This document shows positions 34,588 through 44,219 of a DNA stretch of 59,972 nucleotides, one piece after another. Position 1 is the stretch's first letter. Every line of letters begins with the position of its first letter. Source of the DNA: an uncultured Planctomycetaceae bacterium (GTDB lineage Bacteria > Planctomycetota > Planctomycetia > Planctomycetales > Planctomycetaceae); assembly GCA_903921605.1 (NCBI GenBank), contig CAIXQV010000269.1, forward strand, positions 1 through 59,972, in the 5' to 3' direction. The position numbers and the translations under genes were made by a program. Under the pieces are notes generated by a model. It did no database searches. It was not told the DNA's origin and saw only the letters and a list, made by a program, of their open reading frames with translations.

Positions 34588-35727
34588 TCAGTTTCGAACT
34601 GCGACCGGGGTTGATTTGCCCGGTGTTCCGCTGGCTTCTTCAGGAGTCATGTTGACAGTTTCGGCAACTGGAACCGATCCTGCGGGTTTGGTTGTTTCAG
34701 GAGCAGGTGTTGCAGCCGGGTTCGAATTTTCAGCGGAGTGTTCCATCACAAGAATCGCTCGCTCACCGCTCTGATGCTGACGAGCGGAATTGGGCAATCG
34801 GACTTTGACTCGCACTGATGAATTCGAGGTATCGGAAGTCGGAGAGACATATTCAATAATGCCTTCGGCCCGGACCTGATCGGCTCCCAGTTTCAGCTCG
34901 ACAACCTGATCCTTCTCAACTTCATTTCGCTGAGACAATGGAACAGAGAAGACAATCAACAGCGGGTCTAGCTGTACGAGACGCGCAATCGTGGGGTCCG
35001 AAGGCGAAACGAATTCTCCGGCTTCTCGGGACAGTTCAGAGATCACTCCGTCCATCGGAGCAATCACCTGACGCTGCTTTAGCTGAGATTCGATTCGGCG
35101 CGATTCCAGTTGTTTCACTTCGAGATCTTCTTTAACCGACAGCAGGCGAGCTTCGGCGATGCGAATCTCGGTTTGAATACGATCCACTTCCTGTTGGCTG
35201 GCATGGTCACGCTCACGAAGCTGCTTGAGTTTTTCCTGTTCCTGAGTCTTCATGTCGAGATCTGCCTGAGCAGACTTCAGGAGTCCTTCGGCGTTCATGC
35301 TGCGGCGAGCAACTTCGAGAGACGCTCGCAGGATGTCGTCGTCCATCACCGCAAGGATATCTCCCTGCTTCACAATGGCCCCTTCAACGACCCGTACTTC
35401 TGACAACGTGCCCATCTCGGATGCTGCGACGGAAATGTCACGGTACGGTTCTGTAAACGCTTCTACCACGATGCTGGATTCGGGAGCATTCGGTTCGGAG
35501 CCCGCAGCTTTTGACTGAGGCGCAGAAACCGGAATACTGGCCCCGACTGTTTGACGCAGAGACTCCTGAGATACGGATGCGGAGGCCGTTCCATTGGCTG
35601 TGATAAGTTTTGTTACCACAGGAGCCATTGATCCGTTGTTACCAGGCTCGGTCATGGCGGTCACTGCAAAAACAGCGACAGGAACTGCTATCGCGGCGGC
35701 GGAAAGCAGTGTTTTACGTGTCAGCAT
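34588..35727 (-). CDS. HlyD/RND-type periplasmic adaptor
   Basis: A 379-residue membrane-fusion protein. The start at 35727 begins with a signal anchor (MLTRKTLLSAAAIAVPVAVFAV); the frame remains open to 35778. The lipoyl half-motif SEVRVVEGAIVKQGDILAVM (about 120-140) precedes a long coiled-coil hairpin (about 150-225, LKSAQADLDMKTQEQEKLKQ). The second half-motif APMDGVISELSREAGEFV and a beta-barrel region (PLLIVFSVPLSQRNEV) follow. The C-terminal 50 residues are Pro, Ala and Thr-rich. It is first in the operon with the GAF-HlyD and M50-HlyD genes. No inner-membrane pump (RND, ABC or MFS) is present. Confidence 0.9.
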   Translation of the reverse strand: MLTRKTLLSAAAIAVPVAVFAVTAMTEPGNNGSMAPVVTKLITANGTASASVSQESLRQTVGASIPVSAPQSKAAGSEPNAPESSIVVEAFTEPYRDISVAASEMGTLSEVRVVEGAIVKQGDILAVMDDDILRASLEVARRSMNAEGLLKSAQADLDMKTQEQEKLKQLRERDHASQQEVDRIQTEIRIAEARLLSVKEDLEVKQLESRRIESQLKQRQVIAPMDGVISELSREAGEFVSPSDPTIARLVQLDPLLIVFSVPLSQRNEVEKDQVVELKLGADQVRAEGIIEYVSPTSDTSNSSVRVKVRLPNSARQHQSGERAILVMEHSAENSNPAATPAPETTKPAGSVPVAETVNMTPEEASGTPGKSTPVAVRN

Positions 35728-35983
35728 AGTACACCGGGAGTTTTGTTGGCGGATCAAGAAGGTGTTGCAACAACGCAACGTGTCCGTACAGACCCTAGGT
35801 CATGATTGGAGCGATCGGTGTTAAAAACACTGGCGGTAGGGAAGGTCGATGGGAGATTATTCCTTGTTCGCGACCACTTCTGGTTGTATCGATTGTACGC
35901 TCGGAACATCAGGCCGACTGTTGTACGATCCCGGCCAGTGTTTCCCGGTCAATGTTGGTACTCGATATCCCTGAGTTATCACT

Positions 35984-38900
35984 ATGTCACGCAGATTGCT
36001 TGTCGCTGTTGCCCTTCTGCTTTGGAGTCCGTTGACAGCGGCGGATGATGTCAGCTTCTCACGCGATATTCGCCCGATTCTTGCGGCCAACTGTTTTGGC
36101 TGCCACGGTACGGACGAAGGACATCGAGAAGGCGACCTGCGACTGGATACATTCGCCGGTGCCACAGCAGAGCATGAAGGACGAGCGGCAATTGTTCCGG
36201 GGAAACCTGAGGCCAGTGAGTTGCTGGAACGAGTCACGTCTCACGATGCGGACTCCGTCATGCCGCCTCGTGAAACCGGCAAGGCTCTGACTGCTCAACA
36301 AGTTGACATGCTGCAGCGATGGATTAAGTCCGGGGCCGAGTATCAGCAGCATTGGGCCTTCATTGCTCCGGTTTCGCCACCTGTCCCTGAGTTTGCTGAT
36401 GAGCAATGCCGGCAATGGATTAAGAATCCGATCGATGCATTTATTCTGCAGCGACTTCAAAAAGAAGGCCTGCGTCCAGCACCGGTCGCGGAATCCTCGA
36501 CATTGCTGCGGCGAGCGTCGCTGGATCTGATTGGATTGCCGCCTGAACTGTCAGAGCTGGATGCCTTCGCTTCAGCCTCGGAGTCTCAGGCTGAAAATTC
36601 TGAGACAGGAGACGATTTGCGGTGGAGCAAGGAGATCGATCGACTTTTGGCCTCTCCGCATTTCGGAGAAAAGTGGGCTCGCCATTGGCTGGATGCGGCA
36701 CGGTATGCGGATTCCGATGGCTTTGAAAAAGACAAGCCGCGGTTCGTCTGGTTCTATCGCGACTGGGTTGTTCGTTCGCTCAACAATGACAAGCCGTACA
36801 ACGAGTTTCTGAAGGAACAATTAGCTGGCGATTTAATCCCGAAGCGAACTCAGGATCAGCTCGTAGCCACCGGCTTTCTTCGCAACTCGATGATCAACGA
36901 AGAGGGCGGAGTTGATCCGGAGCAGTTTCGTATGGAGGCAATGTTCGATCGCATGGATGCGGTGGGCAAAGCGATGCTGGGAGTAACCATTCAATGTAGT
37001 CAATGTCACAATCATAAGTACGATCCGATCAGCCAATCGGACTACTATCGGATGTTTGCGTTTCTGAATAACTGCGATGAAGCGCAGGCGACGGTCTATA
37101 CTCAGGACGCTTTACAGAAACGAGAAGCGTTGATGTCGGAGATCCATCGCCTGGGAACGGAGCTTCAAAACGCTCATCCGCAGTGGCGTGAGAAGTTGAA
37201 TGACTGGGCCAATGAGATTGCTCAGCAGGCGAATCCGTGGTCGATCGTCAGGCCGGAACTGGACAGCAGCGGCGGACAGAAACACTATCTGCTCAATGAT
37301 GGTTCGGTACTCGCGCAGGGCTATGCGCCGACAAAGCATACGACTGCGTTCAGTTGTAATACCGAGCTGAAGAGTCTGACCGGGTTTCGCCTGGAATTGT
37401 TGCTGGATTCGAATCTGCCGCACGGGGGCCCTGGACGTGCCGTTGATGGGCTGTGTGCGATCACGGAGTTTCAGGTTGATGTCGCTCCTTTGTCTGATCC
37501 CGGGAAGTCAACGAGCGTCAAGTTTGTGGCAGCTACGGCGGATGTGAGTCCTCAGCAGGAAAAAGAACTCGCGAAGATCTTTTACGATAAGACCGACAAG
37601 AAGCGAATCACGGGGCCAATTGAGAAAGCGTTTGATGGCGATAACCTGACCGCGTGGAGTATTGATGCAGGGCCTGGGCGCAGCAACGTGCCGCGGAATG
37701 CTGTCTTCGTGCCCGAAATGCCTCTCAGCAGCGAGTCGGGGTTTCGGCTGACGTTTAAGCTTGTGCAAATGCATGGAGGCTGGAACAGCGACGACAATCA
37801 GAATAACAATCCCGGGCGATTTCGATTCAGCGTAACGGATCAGGCTTCGCCGGTGGCCGACATGGTGCCTCCCGCAGTACGCGTTGCAGCACTCAAAACA
37901 TCCGAGCAACGGACGGCCGAAGATTGGGCTGGGTTATTCAGCTGCTGGCGAACAACAGTGCCGGAGTTCGCGTCGACGAACGCTGTTATCGAGGAACTCT
38001 GGACGCAGCATCCGACGGGGGAAACTCAACTTGTGCTGCATGAACGCGAGGTTCGCCGGCCGACGTATTTGCTTACGCGCGGAGATTTCCTGAAGCCTGC
38101 CGATCAGGTTACGGCCGGCGTTCCGGATGCTCTGAATCCTTTGGTGGACTCGGAAGTTCCTGAGCGTCTGCGGATGGCTGAATGGATCGCCGATCGCCGC
38201 TCTCCGACAACGGCGCGGGCGATCGTCAATCGGATCTGGCAGGAATACTTTGGAACAGGGCTGGTGCAGACGGCCGAGGATTTGGGAACACAGGGCGAGT
38301 ATCCCTCTCATCCGGGGTTGCTTGATTGGTTGGCGGTGGAATTGATGGATCACCGTTGGAGTCTCAAACACATCCATCGTCTAATTGCGAATTCGGCGAC
38401 TTATCGACAATCTTCACATGTCAAGGAAGAACTTTACCAACATGATCCCGCCAATCGCCTGCTGGCGCGAGGGCCAAGGTTCAGGTTGTCGGGAGAAATC
38501 GTTCGCGACGTGGCGTTGGCTGTCAGCGGGTTGTTGAATCGAGAAGTCGGAGGTCCACCGGTTTATCCACCCGCTCCCGATTTTCTGTTTCTTCCGCCAG
38601 CGAGTTATGGTCCCAAGACCTGGACGACGGAGTCTGGAGCCAATCGCTATCGTCGAGCACTCTACACGTTCCGCTTTCGATCGGTTCCGTATCCGATGTT
38701 GCAGAACTTCGATACTCCTCGTGGTGATGCGGCGTGTGTGCGTCGAGTACGTTCGAATACTCCGATTCAGGCTTTGACAACCTTGAATGAAGGCCTGTTC
38801 GTGGAATGCAGTCGAGCCCTCGCGATGCGAATTGTTGCGGTGGCCAACGATGATCAGGAACGCATCATCCACGCATTTCGTCAATGTACGGCGCGGTCTC

Positions 38901-39115
38901 CAGGCAAACACGAGCTGGAGACACTGCTCCGTTTTCTTCGCAATCAAAAGGAACGATTCACGGCAGAGCCCGAACAGAACTCTATCCAGTTAGTAACAGG
39001 TTCCCCCGAAGGCAAACTGCAGTTACCTGGCAACGTGACCGCCTCAGAAGCCGCAGCATGGACAGCGGTCAGTCGAGTTCTGCTGAACCTTGACGAGGTG
39101 GTCACGAAAGATTGA
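35984..39115 (+). CDS. PSCyt1-DUF1549-DUF1553 secreted protein, large form
   Basis: A 1043-residue protein with a signal peptide (MSRRLLVAVALLLWSPLTAA). The PSCyt1 heme motif CFGCH lies at Cys37, Cys40 and His41. DUF1549 covers about 145-360, with the second motif CSQCHNHKYDP. An inserted region of about 250 residues (about 400-670) includes YLLNDGSVLAQGYAP and PHGGPGRAVDG. DUF1553 follows (about 715-1040, IVNRIWQEYFGTGL and YRQSSHVKEEL). The insert looks like a carbohydrate-binding or discoidin/LamG-like beta domain and makes it longer than its relatives at 19352 and 1. It is exported. No DUF1501 partner follows; the next gene is convergent. Confidence 0.92.
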   Translation: MSRRLLVAVALLLWSPLTAADDVSFSRDIRPILAANCFGCHGTDEGHREGDLRLDTFAGATAEHEGRAAIVPGKPEASELLERVTSHDADSVMPPRETGKALTAQQVDMLQRWIKSGAEYQQHWAFIAPVSPPVPEFADEQCRQWIKNPIDAFILQRLQKEGLRPAPVAESSTLLRRASLDLIGLPPELSELDAFASASESQAENSETGDDLRWSKEIDRLLASPHFGEKWARHWLDAARYADSDGFEKDKPRFVWFYRDWVVRSLNNDKPYNEFLKEQLAGDLIPKRTQDQLVATGFLRNSMINEEGGVDPEQFRMEAMFDRMDAVGKAMLGVTIQCSQCHNHKYDPISQSDYYRMFAFLNNCDEAQATVYTQDALQKREALMSEIHRLGTELQNAHPQWREKLNDWANEIAQQANPWSIVRPELDSSGGQKHYLLNDGSVLAQGYAPTKHTTAFSCNTELKSLTGFRLELLLDSNLPHGGPGRAVDGLCAITEFQVDVAPLSDPGKSTSVKFVAATADVSPQQEKELAKIFYDKTDKKRITGPIEKAFDGDNLTAWSIDAGPGRSNVPRNAVFVPEMPLSSESGFRLTFKLVQMHGGWNSDDNQNNNPGRFRFSVTDQASPVADMVPPAVRVAALKTSEQRTAEDWAGLFSCWRTTVPEFASTNAVIEELWTQHPTGETQLVLHEREVRRPTYLLTRGDFLKPADQVTAGVPDALNPLVDSEVPERLRMAEWIADRRSPTTARAIVNRIWQEYFGTGLVQTAEDLGTQGEYPSHPGLLDWLAVELMDHRWSLKHIHRLIANSATYRQSSHVKEELYQHDPANRLLARGPRFRLSGEIVRDVALAVSGLLNREVGGPPVYPPAPDFLFLPPASYGPKTWTTESGANRYRRALYTFRFRSVPYPMLQNFDTPRGDAACVRRVRSNTPIQALTTLNEGLFVECSRALAMRIVAVANDDQERIIHAFRQCTARSPGKHELETLLRFLRNQKERFTAEPEQNSIQLVTGSPEGKLQLPGNVTASEAAAWTAVSRVLLNLDEVVTKD

Positions 39116-39265
39116 CGTGGGATCTCAGCCGGAAAAGAGCCTTGGTTGTAAGCTCAACTTGAACTCTGCCTGTTAAGGAAGGGTACATGTAGCGTTTCAT
39201 CGTGTGCAATCAGGTCGCAGAAGTTCTCGACTCCTTCCCCGCTTTCGCACGGCGCACTGCTTGTG

Positions 39266-40630
39266 CTATTCAAGGATTGCGCGAATCAATCGTCGCTTTG
39301 CTGGATTCGCCAGGATTGGTCCGGCAAATTTTACGGAGATCGTCGAGCCTGTCCCGATGTAAGTCTGGGTACCCTCGAAGATAACCTTTGGAGTCGTATG
39401 AAGTTCGTTTCCAATCGTCACTCTTCCCGAATGCAGTGCGAAGACTACCGCGTTCCCGAATCTTGATGGCGATGTCGAATCAGGAACGGCTTCGATATTG
39501 ATGCTGGCACGTCCAGCAGATCGAAAGAACGCAAGACCTTTTACCTGAATGTCTCTTATGAAAACTCCCAGATTCGTTGTGTTCAGAGCGTTGGCTCCAA
39601 CATCAACAACAAGCGATTTCTCAAACACGGACTTTCTGAGATCAACCAGGTCTTCTTGATCACCAGTCGAAATGGCAACCGCATGTTTAAATCGGACGCG
39701 ATCGGAGCTTTCAAAGCTATTGCCAGATTCGACGAAGTCAATCCCCTGACCTGTCAGAATTGACACAACACCACGAAACACAATATCCCCCTGATCGGGA
39801 ATGTTTCCAAGAGCTATTTGATCATCCCCATCTCCGCTATCGATGAATGTCGGTCCGTTGACCGCCACCGTTCCAATCATCTGAAACGTATCTTTTCCTC
39901 CGCCAAGATTAACGCGGACTACGTTCTGAAATCCGACCCGTGTTTGATCTGCAACGCTATCCGGAGAGGCCTGAATGAGCACCGAGTCTGAACTTTGTGA
40001 GTGGGCGGCAGCATCCACGCTGAACTGTCCCGCAATAAGCAGTGCGCTCCCTGAAAAGCTTTGGAGCATGATTCTCGATGATGTCGTGTCCTTCAGGCGA
40101 ACAGCCAGACTTTCCAGTGACATCGACTTGCCCGAGTTTATTTGCAGAGTGAACTCTACAGCCCCGAACTTAAAGTTGGCATCAACATTCTTGATTTGTA
40201 CGTCGCTCGTGAAACTCCCCACGAAATAACGGTTGGTTTCATTAACTGTTGTGCCATCATTGATCAGGAAGTTATTCAGCGAGACATTCTGAATCGAGCC
40301 GGAATCGCTGCCGGCACCAAGGTTCATGGTGACATTGTTGAGGCGATCAAAACTGAGTTCGGATTGCTCAGCTTGCCCGTTCACTTTGAAGGAGCCTCCG
40401 GTGACACGGACTTTCATGTCTTCACTCATGAAGATCGAGACCGTGTCGTCTCCAGTGGTACCAAGGAAGTTCAGATTGACAGAGCCCGAGGGGCCCGGAG
40501 TTGAAATCACATTGATCGCGGACAACAACGTGCGCGATTCCAGAGCCTCAAGGGAACAAACGGCTCGATTTCGACGACTACGTCTTGAAGCGAATAGATT
40601 GATCATCTTCATGCCCATTGATGCTTCCAT
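39266..40630 (-). CDS. LEPR-motif exoprotein with beta-helical body
   Basis: About 454 residues from the ATG at 40630; starts at 40681, 40618 and 40612 are also in frame, and none has a decisive ribosome site. The N-terminus has the phrase SLEALESRTLLSA, a variant of the planctomycete/verrucomicrobial LEPR-XLL motif (usually LEPRxLLSA) that marks large surface or exported proteins. The body is rich in Ser, Asn, Asp and Val with short repeats such as GDDTVSIFMS, GAGSDSGSI, GGGKDTFQMIG and GDGDDQIALGN, the Gly-Asp-rich pattern of calcium-binding and beta-helical exoproteins. Secreted or surface protein of unknown function. Confidence 0.8.
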   Translation of the reverse strand: MEASMGMKMINLFASRRSRRNRAVCSLEALESRTLLSAINVISTPGPSGSVNLNFLGTTGDDTVSIFMSEDMKVRVTGGSFKVNGQAEQSELSFDRLNNVTMNLGAGSDSGSIQNVSLNNFLINDGTTVNETNRYFVGSFTSDVQIKNVDANFKFGAVEFTLQINSGKSMSLESLAVRLKDTTSSRIMLQSFSGSALLIAGQFSVDAAAHSQSSDSVLIQASPDSVADQTRVGFQNVVRVNLGGGKDTFQMIGTVAVNGPTFIDSGDGDDQIALGNIPDQGDIVFRGVVSILTGQGIDFVESGNSFESSDRVRFKHAVAISTGDQEDLVDLRKSVFEKSLVVDVGANALNTTNLGVFIRDIQVKGLAFFRSAGRASINIEAVPDSTSPSRFGNAVVFALHSGRVTIGNELHTTPKVIFEGTQTYIGTGSTISVKFAGPILANPAKRRLIRAILE

Positions 40631-41001
40631 GTTGTTGTCCCTGGTCTGGGGAAGCTCCAAGTTTCGCTCCCCGTGATGCACAGTGATAATCGTCCGTTGC
40701 CGCAGTTCGGAATTATGTGGCTCGATTCATTTTGCCAGTTATCCTCTGGTACGGACTTCCTCGCAAGCTGAGTTCGTTTCCGTCTTCGTCTGATTCCGTT
40801 GATTCACTGAAGGGTGGCGATGAGTCGAGAGGCTGTCAAAGCATGGCGGATGAACTGCATTGGCGAGTTTGCACACGGCTTGGGTCTTCGAGGTTTGCCT
40901 GAGATTCTTGCTTTAATCAAACCTGAAATAATAAGTCAGTGTTGACATACGTCATTTGTGGCGTACGATATTGTTGGGCTAATTGATGGGAAGGGAGAGG
41001 T
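40631..41001. other. 371-bp divergent intergenic region
   Basis: Separates the LEPR exoprotein from the ATPase operon. The right end contains the strong promoter at 40942-40969. A 61-codon plus-strand frame at 40717-40902 has no coding support. Confidence 0.45.
40942..40969 (+). promoter_or_regulatory. Consensus-like promoter with embedded inverted repeat
   Basis: Perfect -35 TTGACA (40942-40947), a 16-base spacer and -10 TACGAT (40964-40969). The spacer holds TACGTCA (40948-40954) and TGGCGTA (40959-40965), inverted copies with one mismatch, so a repressor could block it. It drives the ATPase pair starting at 41002. The ribosome site GGGAAGGGAGAGG directly precedes that start. Confidence 0.65.
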
Positions 41002-42165
41002 ATGAAAGCAAATCCAGGTGGCAATCTTGACCCCAGGCAGGTTTACGGGCGAGATGCGTTGATCGAGATGTTGTGGGATCGGTTGGATTCTCAAAGCATA
41101 CTCATCAACGCCGAACGGCGGATCGGCAAGACGCAGATTCTTAGGAAGATGCTTCTTGAGCCACGCTCGCCATGGAAGCCGGTCTTTCGAGATCTGGAGA
41201 AGATTCACTCTGCTCAGGAATTTGCCGAACTCGTTTACGATGACGTTCAGCAGTTTCTGGGTAAGGCTGAGAAGGCCCGTAATTTTATCCGGCGGTTGTT
41301 GGAAGAGAACGAAACCGACTACGTGAGTCTGAAAGCTCGAACGTGGAAGCAGCTTCTGACTTCAGCCGTTGAAGATTTGATGAAAGCCAGGCAACAGCAG
41401 CGTCTTGTCTTCTTTTGGGACGAGGTTCCCTACATGCTGGAGAGTATTCGCAAGAATGACGGACCGGCGCTGGCGGCGGAAGTGCTGGACACTGTCCGCA
41501 GTTTGCGCATTGAACAGTCGGCATTTCGAGTGATCTTTACGGGGTCAATTGGTCTGCATCATGTGTTGAACAGATTGTCTGCGGCAGGGATTCCAACGTC
41601 GGCCAAGAACGACATGTTTCAAGTAACGGTGACTCCACTGGCGCCCGTCGACGCGGAACGACTTGCGGGTGACTTGCTTCATGGCGAAGGGATTTCGACT
41701 GATGATCGGCCGGATATCGTTTCAACTCTGGCGGAGGAAGTGGATTATTTTCCTTACTACATCCATCACGTCGTGGCTGGGCTGCGTATCGAGCAGTTGT
41801 GCGCGACGGAAGCCAACATCAGGGATTACGTGACTCGCCAGCTTGTGGATGCGTCGGATCCGTGGCAACTGGCTCATTATCGAACTCGACTGACCGCTTA
41901 CTATCCAGACAATAACGATGCGGACAAGGTGGCTGTGATTCTCGACGTGTTGGCACTCCTCGGGAGTCCGGGTGATTCATTGTCCGTGGATGAGATTCTG
42001 TCTTCCGCCCATGCACGTGGCGCCCGCGTCAAGGATCGCAATGAGCTGCTGCAATTGTTGCGAGCGATGGATGCCGACCACTATCTTTCTCGCGATGCGG
42101 ATGGCCGCTACCACTTTCGATTTCCGCTGATCCGCCGCTGGTGGAGACTGGATCGTGGTTTATGA
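41002..42165 (+). CDS. P-loop ATPase (archaeal-ATPase/AAA type), first of a pair
   Basis: A 387-residue protein. The Walker A is of the archaeal-ATPase style, AERRIGKTQ (Lys43, Thr44), with Arg-Arg before the Gly. Walker B is RLVFFWDEVPYM (Asp140, Glu141). A sensor-like strand FRVIFTGSIGLHHVL follows (about 174-188). The C-terminal third is a winged-helix-like region ending YHFRFPLIRRWWR. Such ATPases are related to STAND and AAA_14-type proteins involved in regulation or defence. It overlaps the next gene at ATGA, so both are made together, and it has its own strong promoter. Its role is unknown. Confidence 0.85.
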   Translation: MKANPGGNLDPRQVYGRDALIEMLWDRLDSQSILINAERRIGKTQILRKMLLEPRSPWKPVFRDLEKIHSAQEFAELVYDDVQQFLGKAEKARNFIRRLLEENETDYVSLKARTWKQLLTSAVEDLMKARQQQRLVFFWDEVPYMLESIRKNDGPALAAEVLDTVRSLRIEQSAFRVIFTGSIGLHHVLNRLSAAGIPTSAKNDMFQVTVTPLAPVDAERLAGDLLHGEGISTDDRPDIVSTLAEEVDYFPYYIHHVVAGLRIEQLCATEANIRDYVTRQLVDASDPWQLAHYRTRLTAYYPDNNDADKVAVILDVLALLGSPGDSLSVDEILSSAHARGARVKDRNELLQLLRAMDADHYLSRDADGRYHFRFPLIRRWWRLDRGL

Positions 42166-44219
42166 ACGCTTCAACCTCCCAATCAGATATCACTCCATCT
42201 GATGAGTCAACGCAGGCTGCGAAAAAGCGGCTATGTGTTTCCAATGAGCAGTTCGTCTGGCGGTTCTCTCCATCTCAGACCGATCCGAAGTTGCTGGAGG
42301 CCATCTTCGTCGGTCGCGAATCGTTGCTGCAGAACGTATTGGAGAAGATCCATGACAGCGCGACCAGCGGCTCGACACAACACGTCCTGTTGTGGGGGCC
42401 GGGGGGGATCGGGAAGTCGCATTTTTTGTCGCTGCTGTTTCATCGACTGAACAAGGACAAGCAGCTCCATGACGCCATCCGTATTGCGAAGCTGAATGAA
42501 GATGAAACGTCCACGTCTATGGTTCAGTTTCTGGTGCGAGTTTATCGTTCACTGGGGCGAACCTACCCAGACGAGTTTTCTCTCGACTGGCTCGACGAAG
42601 TGCTGAATCATCCCCCCGACGAAGTGGCCGACATGCTGACTCGTCGACTTGTGGCACGGTTTGAAAAGCGACGCCTTGTGATTCTTGTTGAACACCTGAG
42701 CCAGCTTTTCGACAGTCTTGGCGCCGAAGGCCAACATCACCTGCGTACTCTGCTGCAGGAGCATCCGTTTGCCTGCTTGATTGCCACCAGCCAGCAGTTG
42801 TTTAAGGCTGTATCCGATCGCAGCGAGCCGTTTTTTGGTTTCTTTCAGCCAATACCTCTTCGGCCGCTGTCTCTGCAGGATGCTCAACAACTGCTGCTGA
42901 AGATTGCCACTTTCAAAGACCAGAAAGATCTTGTCGACTTTCTGAACACGCCAGAAGGGCAGAACCGAGTCCGTGCGGTCTATGATCTGGCCGGAGGCAA
43001 CCATCGCGTCTACATTGTACTCAGCAGGTTTCTGACGCGAGACTCACTGGACCAGTTGGTGGCTCCGTTTCAGCGAATGCTGGATGATCTGACGCCATTC
43101 TATCAGGAACGTATCCACTCAGTTTCACCGCTGCAGCGACAGATCGTTGAACTGCTGTGCAGTGAACATCGCACACTCAATCCCAAAGAGATTGCACGCC
43201 GACTGTTGCTGACTGAGCAGTCAATCGGCAAGCAGGTTCGTAATCTTGTCGAAATCGGATACCTGACTTCCCAGAAGAAGGGGCGTGAGACCTATTATGA
43301 ACTCAGCGAAACTTTAATGCGGCTGACTTGCGAACTAAAAGGCAGCAGTCTGTTGATTGAGTTTCTGCGGATGTGGTACCGGCTCAATGAGAATGAACCG
43401 TTGCGAATGGCTGTGCAAAGTGGCTCTCCGCAGTCGTACCTTGATACGGATGGGGATCGATCTGCATCCCAAAATCGCCCGCGTACAACACCGTTAGACG
43501 ACGACCTGGAACTCGCTGAAGCTCAGGGGTACATCATTGGCCGGGCAAAGTCATGGCAGGAAAAGGCGGCCGCATCAAAAGCCGCGACCGAGTGGTTTCA
43601 GGCGGGGTACTATTTTGCTGAAATCAAAAAGGACCACAAGCAGGCCCTTCAACTCTACGCAAAAGTGTTGCAGGTTACACCGGGCCATGTGGCTGCGAAG
43701 TTGAGTCGGGGCAATTGCTTACTGGCACTGCATCGCTGGGAAGAGGGATTTGCTTCCATTCGCGACGCGCTGGTCCACGATCAAGACGCCTCAAGCCAAC
43801 TTGGCGACTCTGCATCAATGTTTGGCCTGATCTTCCGACTCAGCGAAGACTCCGATCAACTTCAAGCCCGGATCAACATGCTGTTTGACGTCTATGAACG
43901 GGTCGCCATGAATCGTGGATTCCTCGGTGGCCTCGTCCAGAGCAAACGCGGCTCCGTCAATCCTCTGTGGCATCTGGCGGATGGACTGGTCAAGTCCCTT
44001 ACAAAGATTGATTCGGACCGAGTCACCTCGGTCGTGCTTCAGGGCTATGTTCTGGCCGTCGAACATCGAGCCGCCAAACGTTCTGAATTCGAGATCGCTC
44101 TGAGACTGTTCCGCTGTGGAATTCTGTATCTCACGAGACACAACGAAGCAGACTTTGTCGAACTTATTCAGCCCGAAAGAAATATTCTCCGTCAATCCCT
44201 TGGCCTTGGTCCAACGTAA
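42162..44219 (+). CDS. AAA/STAND-like ATPase with winged helix and TPR
   Basis: A 685-residue protein. The ATG at 42162 overlaps the upstream stop (ATGA) and is preferred over the in-frame start at 42141. Walker A is LLWGPGGIGKSHF (Lys85). A Walker B-like strand is RRLVILVEHLSQLF, where the usual Asp is replaced and a Glu is present. A sensor region (CLIATSQQLFKAV) and a winged helix follow (about 325-385, LNPKEIARRLLLTEQSIGKQ). TPR-like helices fill about 460-620 (QALQLYAKVLQVTPGHVAAKL). The order of NTPase, winged helix and superhelical repeats is typical of STAND signal-transducing NTPases, some of which act in antiphage defence. It converges with, and overlaps by 28 bp, the putative glycosidase gene. 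Confidence 0.85.
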   Translation: MNASTSQSDITPSDESTQAAKKRLCVSNEQFVWRFSPSQTDPKLLEAIFVGRESLLQNVLEKIHDSATSGSTQHVLLWGPGGIGKSHFLSLLFHRLNKDKQLHDAIRIAKLNEDETSTSMVQFLVRVYRSLGRTYPDEFSLDWLDEVLNHPPDEVADMLTRRLVARFEKRRLVILVEHLSQLFDSLGAEGQHHLRTLLQEHPFACLIATSQQLFKAVSDRSEPFFGFFQPIPLRPLSLQDAQQLLLKIATFKDQKDLVDFLNTPEGQNRVRAVYDLAGGNHRVYIVLSRFLTRDSLDQLVAPFQRMLDDLTPFYQERIHSVSPLQRQIVELLCSEHRTLNPKEIARRLLLTEQSIGKQVRNLVEIGYLTSQKKGRETYYELSETLMRLTCELKGSSLLIEFLRMWYRLNENEPLRMAVQSGSPQSYLDTDGDRSASQNRPRTTPLDDDLELAEAQGYIIGRAKSWQEKAAASKAATEWFQAGYYFAEIKKDHKQALQLYAKVLQVTPGHVAAKLSRGNCLLALHRWEEGFASIRDALVHDQDASSQLGDSASMFGLIFRLSEDSDQLQARINMLFDVYERVAMNRGFLGGLVQSKRGSVNPLWHLADGLVKSLTKIDSDRVTSVVLQGYVLAVEHRAAKRSEFEIALRLFRCGILYLTRHNEADFVELIQPERNILRQSLGLGPT

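Noticed and set aside
40717..40902. 61-codon plus-strand frame between the LEPR protein and the ATPase pair
   Set aside because: Short, with no ribosome site and a composition unlike the neighbouring proteins.
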